Source: Thermoanaerobaculia bacterium (GTDB lineage Bacteria; Acidobacteriota; Thermoanaerobaculia; Multivoradales; Multivoraceae). Taken from it: DNA of 64,000 nt. The translations under genes were made by a program, and so were the position numbers. The DNA lies in the NCBI GenBank assembly GCA_022823665.1, contig JAJEHN010000009.1, forward strand, positions 1 to 64,000. Reading direction: 5' to 3'. The notes beneath the pieces are model-generated. The model was not told the origin of the DNA and searched no databases. It saw only the letters and a list, made by a program, of their open reading frames with translations. How positions within the stretch are numbered: the first letter of the stretch is position 1; every line of letters begins with the position of its first letter. Below are positions 29,370 to 36,676 of the stretch, one piece after another.

Positions 29370-30482
29370 ATGAACTTCGATTTCTCGGATGCCCAGAAGG
29401 CACTGAAGCAGCAGACGCGCGACTTCCTGCGCGCAGCCTGCGATACGACCGTCCCCCGGCGGGTCCTGGAGGACGCGGACGAACCCTTCGCGCGCGATCT
29501 GTGGCAGCAGATCGGCGCCAACGAATCCCCCGGCATCGCGGTTCCCGAGGAGTACGGCGGCATCGGCTTCGGCTACCTCGAACTCTGCGTCGTTGCCGAG
29601 GAACTCGGTCGCGCGGTCGCGCCGGTGCCCTTCTCCTCCTCGGTCTACCTGGCCACGGAGGCGGTGCTCCTCGGCGGCTCGGAAGAGCAGAAGCAACGGC
29701 TGCTTCCCAGGCTGGCGACCGGCGAGACGATCGGTACCTTCGCTCTCTCGGAAGGCCCCGGTCTGGCAACCCCGGCGAACCTGCAGGCGACGCTGAGCGG
29801 CACCCTGTCGGGCACCAAGATGCCTGTACCTGACGGCGACATCGCCGACTTCTGCGTCGTTGTCGCGAAGGACGGAGACGGCGTTTCGCTCGCGCTCGTC
29901 GACCTGGATGGAAGGGGAGTCTCCCGCGAGCCGGTCGAGACCCTCGATCCCTCCCGTTCCCACGCCAGGATCACGTTCGACGGCGCCGAGGCCGAACCGC
30001 TCGGCGATGCCGGCCAGGGCTGGGCGCTCAAGGACCGGGTGTTCGACCGCGCCGCCGTGCTGTTAGCGATGGAACAGCTCGGCGGCGCCGACGCCTGCCT
30101 CCAGATGGCGATCGGCTACGCCAAGGGCCGCTACGCCTTCGGCCGGCCGATCGGCTCCTTCCAGGCGATCAAGCACAAGCTCGCCGACATCTACATCAAG
30201 AACGAACTCGCCCGGGCGAACTGCTACTACGGCGCCTGGGCGCTGTCGACCGACGCGCCGGAGTTGCCGGTCGCGGCGGCCGCGGCCCGCGTCGCCGCGA
30301 CCCAGGCATTCCACTTCGCCTCGAAGGAGAACATTCAGACTCACGGCGGCATCGGCTTCACCTGGGAGTCCGATTGCCACCTCTACTACCGCCGCTCCAA
30401 GCTGCTCGCGCTCAGCATCGGCAGCGAGAGGGTGTGGAAGGACCGGTTGATCTCCGGTCTGGAACGGCAGGAGGCCGCCTGA
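29370..30482 (+). CDS. Acyl-CoA dehydrogenase family protein (subunit 1)
   Basis: 370 residues with the three-part acyl-CoA dehydrogenase layout: helical N-domain from FDFSDAQKALKQQTRDFLR, PEEYGGIGFGYLELCVVAEELG, a shortened central beta domain (TFALSEGPG..), and the C-terminal helical domain with ACLQMAIGYAKGRYAFGRPIGSFQAIKHKLAD-type FAD-binding block and QTHGGIGFTWESDCHLYYRR. The usual catalytic Glu is not obvious in the expected C-terminal loop. It overlaps the next acyl-CoA dehydrogenase by TGATG, a coupling common for heteromeric dehydrogenases acting on steroid side chains or other bulky CoA esters; a heteromer is therefore likely, by inference. AGGAG lies upstream of the ATG. Confidence 0.85.
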   Translation: MNFDFSDAQKALKQQTRDFLRAACDTTVPRRVLEDADEPFARDLWQQIGANESPGIAVPEEYGGIGFGYLELCVVAEELGRAVAPVPFSSSVYLATEAVLLGGSEEQKQRLLPRLATGETIGTFALSEGPGLATPANLQATLSGTLSGTKMPVPDGDIADFCVVVAKDGDGVSLALVDLDGRGVSREPVETLDPSRSHARITFDGAEAEPLGDAGQGWALKDRVFDRAAVLLAMEQLGGADACLQMAIGYAKGRYAFGRPIGSFQAIKHKLADIYIKNELARANCYYGAWALSTDAPELPVAAAAARVAATQAFHFASKENIQTHGGIGFTWESDCHLYYRRSKLLALSIGSERVWKDRLISGLERQEAA

Positions 30483-31708
30483 TGGACTTCAACGACACTC
30501 CTGAACAGGCAGCGTACCGAGCCGAGGTCCGCGCCTGGCTCAACGCCAACGCGGAGCCGCGCAGGGACCGCCCCAGCGTCAGCCGCCGGCTGGACGCCGA
30601 CGAAGGCCTCGCCCTCGCCAAGGCCTGGCAGGCCAGGAAGGCGGAGGCCGGCTACGCCTGCCGTCACTGGCCCGAGGCGCAGGGCGGCCAGGGCCGGCCA
30701 ATGATCGAGACGATCATCTACGACCAGGAGGAAGCGGGCTACGACGTGCCGACCGGCTTCTTCAGCATCGGTCTCGGCATGTGCGGCCCGGTCATGGCCC
30801 AATACGCGACGGAGGAGCAGAAGGCTCGCTACATCCCTCCGATGATCCGCGGCGACGAGGTCTGGTGCCAGTTGTTCTCCGAGCCCGCGGCCGGTTCAGA
30901 CGTCGCCGGGCTCCGCACCCGCTGCCACCGCGACGGCGATGACTGGGTGGTCAACGGCCAGAAAGTATGGACCTCGGGCGCGCACTACTCCGACTGGGGC
31001 ATCCTGGTCGCGCGGCACGACTCGTCGCTGCCCAAGCACAAGGGCCTGACCTTCTTCTTCATCGACATGAAGTCCCCCGGAATCGAGATCAAGCCGATCA
31101 AGCAGATCAACGGCGGCTCGAACTTCAACGAGGTCTTCTTCACCAACGTCCGGGTGCCGGACAGCCAGCGCCTCGGCGCCATCGGCGAAGGCTGGCAGGT
31201 GGCGATCACCACCCTGATGAACGAGCGCCTCGCCGTCGGCGGCGCACCGCCGCCGGACTTCCGCGAAGTGATGAAGCTCGCCGCCGCCTGCGAACTCGAC
31301 GGCAGGCCCGCCCTCGAGGACTCCTCGGTCCGCGAGAAGATCGCCGACTGGTACGTCGAATCGATGGGCATGGCGCACACGAAGGCGCGCACGTTGACGG
31401 CCCTCTCCCAAGGCAAGGTCCCGGGACCCGAGAACTCGATCGGCAAGGTCGTCTCGGCCTCGAAGCTCCAGAACGTGTCCTCCTTCGGCGCGGACCTGAT
31501 GGACATGGGCGGCGTGATCACCGACCCATCCCTGATGCCCTCCGACGCCCTGTTCCAGCAGTCCTTCCTCTACAGCCCCGGCCTCCGCATCGCCGGCGGC
31601 ACCGACGAGATCCTGCGCAACATCATCGCCGAACGCGTCCTCGGCCTCCCCGGCGAGATCCGCGTCGACCGCGACGTGCCGTACAACGACATCCCGACGG
31701 GGAACTGA
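30482..31708 (+). CDS. Acyl-CoA dehydrogenase family protein (subunit 2)
   Basis: 408 residues, full-length acyl-CoA dehydrogenase: N-terminal DFNDTPEQAAYRAEVRAWL, HWPEAQGGQGRPMIETIIYDQE, the flavin-binding central block QLFSEPAAGSDVAGLRTR and VNGQKVWTSGAHYSDWGI, EVFFTNVRVPDSQRLG, and C-terminal GGTDEILRNIIAERVLGLP. The start ATG shares the A of the preceding TGA (TGATG), so translation is coupled to subunit 1. The pair resembles heteromeric dehydrogenases (for example FadE-type sterol enzymes), but the actual acyl chain is unknown. Soluble, cytoplasmic; would pass electrons to an electron-transfer flavoprotein not encoded here. Confidence 0.9.
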   Translation: MDFNDTPEQAAYRAEVRAWLNANAEPRRDRPSVSRRLDADEGLALAKAWQARKAEAGYACRHWPEAQGGQGRPMIETIIYDQEEAGYDVPTGFFSIGLGMCGPVMAQYATEEQKARYIPPMIRGDEVWCQLFSEPAAGSDVAGLRTRCHRDGDDWVVNGQKVWTSGAHYSDWGILVARHDSSLPKHKGLTFFFIDMKSPGIEIKPIKQINGGSNFNEVFFTNVRVPDSQRLGAIGEGWQVAITTLMNERLAVGGAPPPDFREVMKLAAACELDGRPALEDSSVREKIADWYVESMGMAHTKARTLTALSQGKVPGPENSIGKVVSASKLQNVSSFGADLMDMGGVITDPSLMPSDALFQQSFLYSPGLRIAGGTDEILRNIIAERVLGLPGEIRVDRDVPYNDIPTGN

Positions 31709-31718
31709 GCAGGAGACG

Positions 31719-31967
31719 GTGTTGCGGGAGGGAACTCCCTTTTGGCTCCAAGAGGAGCGAATCGAGCCGTTCTGGACGATTCGACGCGCTCCCCTGCGGT
31801 TCACCGCCGGAATCCTCCTCGTCGCCGCCACCGCGGGCCTCATCGGCTACTGGGTCTACGACCTGAACCGCTGGCTCGCCATGGGTCTCCAGGCAGGTCT
31901 GCAGGCGATCGGCTTCTGCATCGTCTTCGCCAAGTGCCGCGAGAAGGCGGAGTCGAAAGAGAAGTAG
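31719..31967 (+). CDS. Small two-helix membrane protein of unknown function
   Basis: 82 residues, not recognised as a family. Two hydrophobic helices are visible (about residues 28-49, FTAGILLVAATAGLIGYWVYDL, and 53-72, LAMGLQAGLQAIGFCIVF), with charged ends (QEERIEPFWTIRR before, KCREKAESKEK after). The start is GTG at 31719, or the next codon TTG at 31722; AGGAG at 31711-31715 fits either. It begins 10 bp after the acyl-CoA dehydrogenase stop and may be read through from it. The gene has good third-position GC, so it is probably real. Confidence 0.55.
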   Translation: MLREGTPFWLQEERIEPFWTIRRAPLRFTAGILLVAATAGLIGYWVYDLNRWLAMGLQAGLQAIGFCIVFAKCREKAESKEK

Positions 31968-32134
31968 CCGTCACGAGTACGGCCGCAGCCGGGCTTCGCA
32001 CCACGGCTACCGCTACCGTCGTCGCAGACTCCCGAAACGTCGACAGCCGGGTACTGGGAGCGAGGGAGAGCAACCAGTACAGAACTCAGGCGTCCAATCC
32101 GTCTAAGTCCTTGAGGCCTCCGTTGCAGACGGAG

Positions 32135-32140
32135 TATCGT
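32135..32140 (+). promoter_or_regulatory. Possible promoter of the HEPN module
   Basis: TATCGT at 32135-32140 is preceded by TTGAGG at 32111-32116 with an 18-bp spacer. GAAGGAAGGGG at 32147-32157 is a strong ribosome binding site 5 nt before the GTG at 32163. The 195-bp gap 31968-32162 shows no other feature. Confidence 0.3.
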
Positions 32141-32162
32141 CTTCAAGAAGGAAGGGGTTGTC

Positions 32163-32498
32163 GTGAGTAGCCAGTCGCTTCAGGAGGTCAGCCGCGACCT
32201 CCGCCGGGGATTGCCCCACATCCGGGACGAGGTCCACCGGATTGTCCACGAGATCTTCCCCAGCCTTCGGTTCACGAACGTCTGGGTACAACCCACCAGA
32301 TCCTGGTACGGCGACGAAGTCGTCGACGTCTGGACGATCTACGAGGGGGAGGTTGAGGCACAGGAGCAAGCGGAGGGCCTGATCTCGTTCAGAAGAAGGG
32401 TCCGCGAACTGCTCTGGGACCAGGAGCTGGAGGTAACAGCCAGCATCCATATGGTCACGCAGGCCGACGTGGGGGACTGGCGCCCTGAAGGCATCTGA
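32163..32498 (+). CDS. 111-residue protein of unknown function, partner of the HEPN-like gene
   Basis: Not assigned to a named family. The sequence predicts an alpha/beta fold: an N-terminal amphipathic helix (LQEVSRDLRRGLPHIRDEV), strands around FTNVWVQPTRSW and DEVVDVWTIYEGE, a second helix (EGLISFRRRVRELLWDQ) and a final strand (VTASIHMVTQADVGDW). It lacks the GSxxxGxxxxSDxD motif of minimal nucleotidyltransferases, the usual HEPN partner. The GTG start has an excellent ribosome binding site (GAAGGAAGGGG, 5 nt spacing). Its last 14 bp overlap the start of the HEPN-like gene, so the two are translationally linked. An antitoxin or regulatory role is a guess from this layout. Confidence 0.6.
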   Translation: MSSQSLQEVSRDLRRGLPHIRDEVHRIVHEIFPSLRFTNVWVQPTRSWYGDEVVDVWTIYEGEVEAQEQAEGLISFRRRVRELLWDQELEVTASIHMVTQADVGDWRPEGI

Positions 32499-32949
32499 TC
32501 TCCTGACCTCCGCGGAGCAGCAGCTCCCTTCGGGCCGCGGGAGGCCGCTGCAGACCCACCTGCGCCGTGCGGCAAGCACGGTCTACTACGCCCTGTTCCA
32601 CTCTCTGGCCCAGTGCTGCGCAGACGCTCTCGTCGGAAAGACGGTCCGAAAGAGCCGCGCCTGGGCCCTGGCCTATAGATCGCTGTCACACGGTCGGGCC
32701 CGGGAAGCGTGTAGTCAGAAGCGCCTGCTACAGAGCTTCCCTCAGGAGATACGGAGCTTCGCCGACCTCTTTGTCGACCTCCAGAAAGAGCGCCACATGG
32801 CGGACTACGACCCCGTACAGACGTTCTTCAAGTCTAAGGTGGAAGGGCACCTCAGGACTGCTCGACTCACGGTCGAGCGGTTCGAAGCTACCGACATCCG
32901 AGATCGACGCGAGTTCGCGGCACACGTCCTCTTCAGGGAGCGGCAGTAA
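32485..32949 (+). CDS. HEPN-domain-like protein with an apparent CTG start
   Basis: An open frame from 32437 to 32949 contains no ATG, GTG or TTG before its conserved part. The likely start is CTG at 32485 (GGGGGA at 32471-32476, 8 nt spacing), giving 154 residues. The HEPN/UPF0332 pattern is visible: N-terminal ASDLLTSAEQ, THLRRAASTVYYALFHSLA (about residues 24-42) and LQKERHMADYDP (99-110), followed by a C-terminal helix pair. HEPN proteins are all-alpha, often RNases or toxins in two-gene modules; here the R-x4-6-H motif is not clear, the conserved word being RHMADYD. Alternatively the original ATG mutated to CTG and the gene is dying. Neighbour upstream overlaps by 14 bp. Confidence 0.6.
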   Translation: MKASDLLTSAEQQLPSGRGRPLQTHLRRAASTVYYALFHSLAQCCADALVGKTVRKSRAWALAYRSLSHGRAREACSQKRLLQSFPQEIRSFADLFVDLQKERHMADYDPVQTFFKSKVEGHLRTARLTVERFEATDIRDRREFAAHVLFRERQ

Positions 32950-32988
32950 CCACGACCGCCCCGCCTTCCGGCGCCACGCCGCGGCCAG

Positions 32989-35900
32989 CTAGCTCTCGCT
33001 GGCCAGCTTGCGGAAGTACTCGTCGACAAGGTCGCGGTAGCCGGGCGGTACCTGGTCCGAGTTGCCGAGGTAGACGCGTTCGGCTTCGCCACCGCGCAGC
33101 TCGCGCCACAGGCGGTACTCGAACTGCCGCAGGCCCTCGACGATTTCGTTGCGGAGACGTTCGAGGGCCAGCGGGTCGCGGTTGAGACCCAGCAGGCTCA
33201 GATCGCCCATCTGCTGGAGCAACTGGTCGAGGTCCGCCGTGTCCATCCGCTCCCGCCGCAGGTCGTTCCTCAGGCTCTCCAGGTCGGCGCGTCGCTGGTC
33301 CAGTTCCCGGTCGAGTTGCCGGAGATCCTCCGCCTGGAAGATGCCGGGCTGGTAGAAGCCGCCTGAACTCGAACCGTACTGGCTGAAGCGGCCCCGGTTT
33401 CGGCCGCCCTGCGGATTGGCCGCGTCGCCCCCGGTCTCCGAAGCGGTGTCGCCGGGCCGGCCGCCTTGCTGCTCGTCGCCCTGCTGCTGGCCGCCCTGCT
33501 GCTGGCCGCCCTGTTGCGGGCCGCCCTGCTGCTCGCCGCCCTGCTGCCGGCCCTCCTGCGCGTTCTCCTGCCCCGGACGCTGGCCGAGCCGGCTGCCCTC
33601 CTCGACGCGGTCACGCAAACGAGCCTCCATCGAGGCCAGGTTCTCGACCAGATCGCGCGTCCGCTCGAGCATCCGCTCCTGGCGCTCGCCGCCTCCCTCG
33701 CCGACACTCTCCCGCGCCTCGGCGATCCGCTCGGTCACGTCGTCGATGTCCTGCCGGATCTGGTTCTCGAACAACCGCGCGAACTCCGGGTCGCGGCCGG
33801 CGAGCACACCCTTCGAGTAACGGATCTTCTCCTTCAACTGTTCGTCGCGGATGATCGTCGCCGATTCGCGCAGCTTCCGCGCCGTCTCCGGCTGATCGTT
33901 GCGGGCGCCCTGGCTCATCCGGTTGAGCTGCGCCTCGAGGCCCGCCACCTCGTCGGTCAGACGGTCCTTGCGCTCCATGATCCGTTCGATGAGATCGGCG
34001 CGTTCCCGCGCGGAAAGGTCGCTGCGCGCCTGACCATCCTCGCCTTCCCGGCCGGACAGTTCACCAACCTGCTCTTCGATCCGGCCCTGCATCCGGGACA
34101 CACGGTCGGCGCGCTCCTGCAGTTCCTCCATGTCCCGCCCGAGTTGCTGGCGCTGGTTGCGGTCCAGCAGCCGCCGCGCCTCGCGCAGCTTGTCGAGAGC
34201 CGCGATCCCGTCCGCGCCGGCATTCGACTGCGACCTGGACGAGCCGGCCTGGGAACGCCTCATCTCCTCCGCCGCCTGTCGCAGCGCCTGCGTCGTCTCC
34301 CTCAGTTCCGGGCGCTGCTGTTCGCGCGCCAGCCGTTCCAGGCGCCGCGCGAGCTCCTCCGTTTCCTCGATCAGGTCCTGCTGTCTGCCGCCGCCACCGC
34401 CGCCTTGCTGCGAGCGGCTCCGCAGCCGGTTCTGACGCTCGTTCTCGCGCTGCTGGCGGCGGGCCAGCTCGCGGAGCTTCTGCATCAGTTCGTCGACTTC
34501 CGCCTGCGCCTGCTCCGCGGCGCCGCGCTGGACCGTTTCGTACTGGTTGCGCAGCTTGTCGAGCTCGAGCTCGAACAGATCCGCCAGATCCTCGGACAGT
34601 TGCTGATTGCCGCCGCCACCGCCGCCTCCCTGCTCGAACGACACGCGCACGTCGCGGAACACGGATTCGGCGCGCTGCAACGAAGCCAGGGCCTTCTTCT
34701 CCTCGGCCAGCGCCTCCTCGGGACGCTCCGCCTCGAGCTCCTTCTCCGCCATGGACATCTCGACATCGGCCTTCCCGAGGAACTCGATGATCTTCGAGAA
34801 GTCGTCGTCCTGGAGCAGTTGCTGGCCGCGGTTGCCCATCCGCGTGACCAGGGACGCCACCTGTTCGCGCAACCGACCCTGCATCAGGGCAACCGTTTTC
34901 ACGTGCTCGGACAGTTCCTGGGCCGTGTACTCGTCCTCGTCGCGGATCAGGCGGAAGGTTGCCGAGATGATCATCTTCTGCTGCACCGAGAGCGTCTGGT
35001 CCAGACCGCCGGCGCCGCCGCCCATGCCGCCGCCGCCCTGCTCGGCCTGGCGATAGTTCCGGTCGAAGGGCCGGATCTCCAGGAAGTAGATGTCGCTGAC
35101 CGTCGGCTGCGCATGGCTGCGGTCCCAGGCCTCGGCGTGGTAGGAGATGGAGTCGCCGACCTCGAGGTCCATCTCCTCGAGGAAGAGCGTGTGCCCCGCG
35201 CTCACCTTCTTCATCGAGGAGGCGCTGTCGAACAGCGTAACCTCCGTCTCGTCACCGCCGTTCACGGCGTAGCGGATGTTCAGGCGACGCACGCCGTAGT
35301 CGTCCTCCGCCTCGACTTCGGCGAACACCTCGTCGATCATCGACACCTTGACGTCCCGGCCGGGGGCGACGAAGCGCACGATGGCCGGCTGATCCTCGAG
35401 GGCCGTGACCATGTACTCCGCCGAGGCGCGGTGCCACCGGCCCTCGTCGTCCATCAGCTCGATCCGGTAGTAGGTGCTCTCGTCCACCGTGTACGCGGCG
35501 ACGAGCCGGTCGCCTTCGATGTCCAGGTTCCTGGGTTCGTCGCCTTCGATCAGCAACCGCCCCGCCTCGACCTGGAAGATCGGCAGGATGCTGAAGCTCA
35601 CCTGGGTACCCTTGAGAACCGCGATGTCGCCGCCGTCCTCGACGGCCTGGTCCGACAGCCCGCTGTAGTCGGGGAAGCGATACAGGAGGTCGATCCGGTC
35701 GACGTAGGGCAGGTCCTTGACCCGGATCCGGTAGATCGGCGAGCGGACGCCGGAGGCGTCGACGTAGTAGTCCGTGTCGGCGCGCAGGTTCAGGGCGATG
35801 AAGTCGTGAGTGGCGGGTTCGCCGCCGATCATCCGCTCCCCATCCTCCCCGGGTTCCGCCAGTTCGAAGCCCTCGCCGACGCGGTTCATCGGCCACTGCT

Positions 35901-36663
35901 GCCAATCGCCGTCCGGGTTGCCGGCGGCGTCCAGCGGCCTCAGACCGAGTTCGACGCGGTCCGGGTCGAAGCCGAGCACCGCCGCGCTGATCAACTGATC
36001 GGAGCCGCGGGCGACCGTCACGTTCCCCGGCGCCACGACCAGGCGGTACGGATTGTCGACGGCCGCCGCCCGCCAGGGCGTGAACAGCAGCATCGCGCCG
36101 TGCTGAAGGAAAGCCGGGCTGAGCAGTACGGCCACCATGCCGGCGCTCGCCACGCCGGCCAGGGCCGCCGAGAAACGCTGCAGCGCGCCGCGCTCGATCC
36201 GTGTCGCGAAACCGCTCTGCTGGCAACGCTCGATCGCGTCCTCCAGAACCTGCCGCTGGAGTTCCGGCGAGACCCGCTCGGCGTCCGCGGGCGAGCCCTG
36301 CTGCACGGGACCCAGTTCCACCGCGCTCAGCACCGAAGCCTTGAGCGTCGGCTCGTTCTCCTCCACGTAGAGCGCCACCTGGCGCGTGGACACGCGTCGG
36401 GCAAGAGGAATTGCGAGCAACCGAACCGCGAGAGCGATCAGTGTCAGGTAGGCAAGCCAGCGGAACACCTCGACCGCGCGCTCGCTGTAGAGGAAGTAGT
36501 CCATGCCCCAGACCGAGACGGCGAACGCCGCGAAGCCGGTCACGATCAGCGTGACCAGCCCGCGCAACGCCACCTTCATCCGCCAGCGCAGGCGAACGCG
36601 ACGGATCACGCTCATCAGTTCGCCGTAGGTCGGGTCGTAGATCGGATCGAAACCGGAAGCCAT
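32989..36663 (-). CDS. Large coiled-coil membrane protein, DUF4175-like
   Basis: 1224 residues. Three N-terminal hydrophobic segments (about 34-58, 66-88 and 166-186) anchor it; residues about 200-560 are beta-rich domains (periplasmic by inference), and the rest is a very long Gln/Glu/Arg-rich coiled coil (about 590-1060), interrupted by Gly/Gln tracts including a QQGG array near 1040-1065. The C-terminal 90 residues are helical. This architecture matches the DUF4175-like proteins that follow MoxR-DUF58-BatA genes in Acidobacteriota and Planctomycetota. It is the last gene of the MoxR operon, 13 bp after the BatA-like gene. A scaffold role in an envelope complex is inferred; no enzyme motif is seen. 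Confidence 0.65.
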   Translation of the reverse strand: MASGFDPIYDPTYGELMSVIRRVRLRWRMKVALRGLVTLIVTGFAAFAVSVWGMDYFLYSERAVEVFRWLAYLTLIALAVRLLAIPLARRVSTRQVALYVEENEPTLKASVLSAVELGPVQQGSPADAERVSPELQRQVLEDAIERCQQSGFATRIERGALQRFSAALAGVASAGMVAVLLSPAFLQHGAMLLFTPWRAAAVDNPYRLVVAPGNVTVARGSDQLISAAVLGFDPDRVELGLRPLDAAGNPDGDWQQWPMNRVGEGFELAEPGEDGERMIGGEPATHDFIALNLRADTDYYVDASGVRSPIYRIRVKDLPYVDRIDLLYRFPDYSGLSDQAVEDGGDIAVLKGTQVSFSILPIFQVEAGRLLIEGDEPRNLDIEGDRLVAAYTVDESTYYRIELMDDEGRWHRASAEYMVTALEDQPAIVRFVAPGRDVKVSMIDEVFAEVEAEDDYGVRRLNIRYAVNGGDETEVTLFDSASSMKKVSAGHTLFLEEMDLEVGDSISYHAEAWDRSHAQPTVSDIYFLEIRPFDRNYRQAEQGGGGMGGGAGGLDQTLSVQQKMIISATFRLIRDEDEYTAQELSEHVKTVALMQGRLREQVASLVTRMGNRGQQLLQDDDFSKIIEFLGKADVEMSMAEKELEAERPEEALAEEKKALASLQRAESVFRDVRVSFEQGGGGGGGNQQLSEDLADLFELELDKLRNQYETVQRGAAEQAQAEVDELMQKLRELARRQQRENERQNRLRSRSQQGGGGGGRQQDLIEETEELARRLERLAREQQRPELRETTQALRQAAEEMRRSQAGSSRSQSNAGADGIAALDKLREARRLLDRNQRQQLGRDMEELQERADRVSRMQGRIEEQVGELSGREGEDGQARSDLSARERADLIERIMERKDRLTDEVAGLEAQLNRMSQGARNDQPETARKLRESATIIRDEQLKEKIRYSKGVLAGRDPEFARLFENQIRQDIDDVTERIAEARESVGEGGGERQERMLERTRDLVENLASMEARLRDRVEEGSRLGQRPGQENAQEGRQQGGEQQGGPQQGGQQQGGQQQGDEQQGGRPGDTASETGGDAANPQGGRNRGRFSQYGSSSGGFYQPGIFQAEDLRQLDRELDQRRADLESLRNDLRRERMDTADLDQLLQQMGDLSLLGLNRDPLALERLRNEIVEGLRQFEYRLWRELRGGEAERVYLGNSDQVPPGYRDLVDEYFRKLASES
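33476..33550 (-). repeat. Five 15-bp tandem units (Gln/Gly-rich coding repeat)
   Basis: Imperfect 15-bp units of CCGCCCTGCTGCTGG type lie at 33476, 33491, 33506, 33521 and 33536. In the coding strand they encode a QQGGQ-type array inside the DUF4175-like protein. Length variation by slippage is likely. Confidence 0.85.
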
Positions 36664-36676
36664 CGGGTCTCCTCAG

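Noticed and set aside
31968..32162. A possible small RNA gene or tRNA in the 195-bp gap
   Set aside because: No cloverleaf or strong hairpin could be recognised; only a weak promoter and a ribosome binding site are visible.
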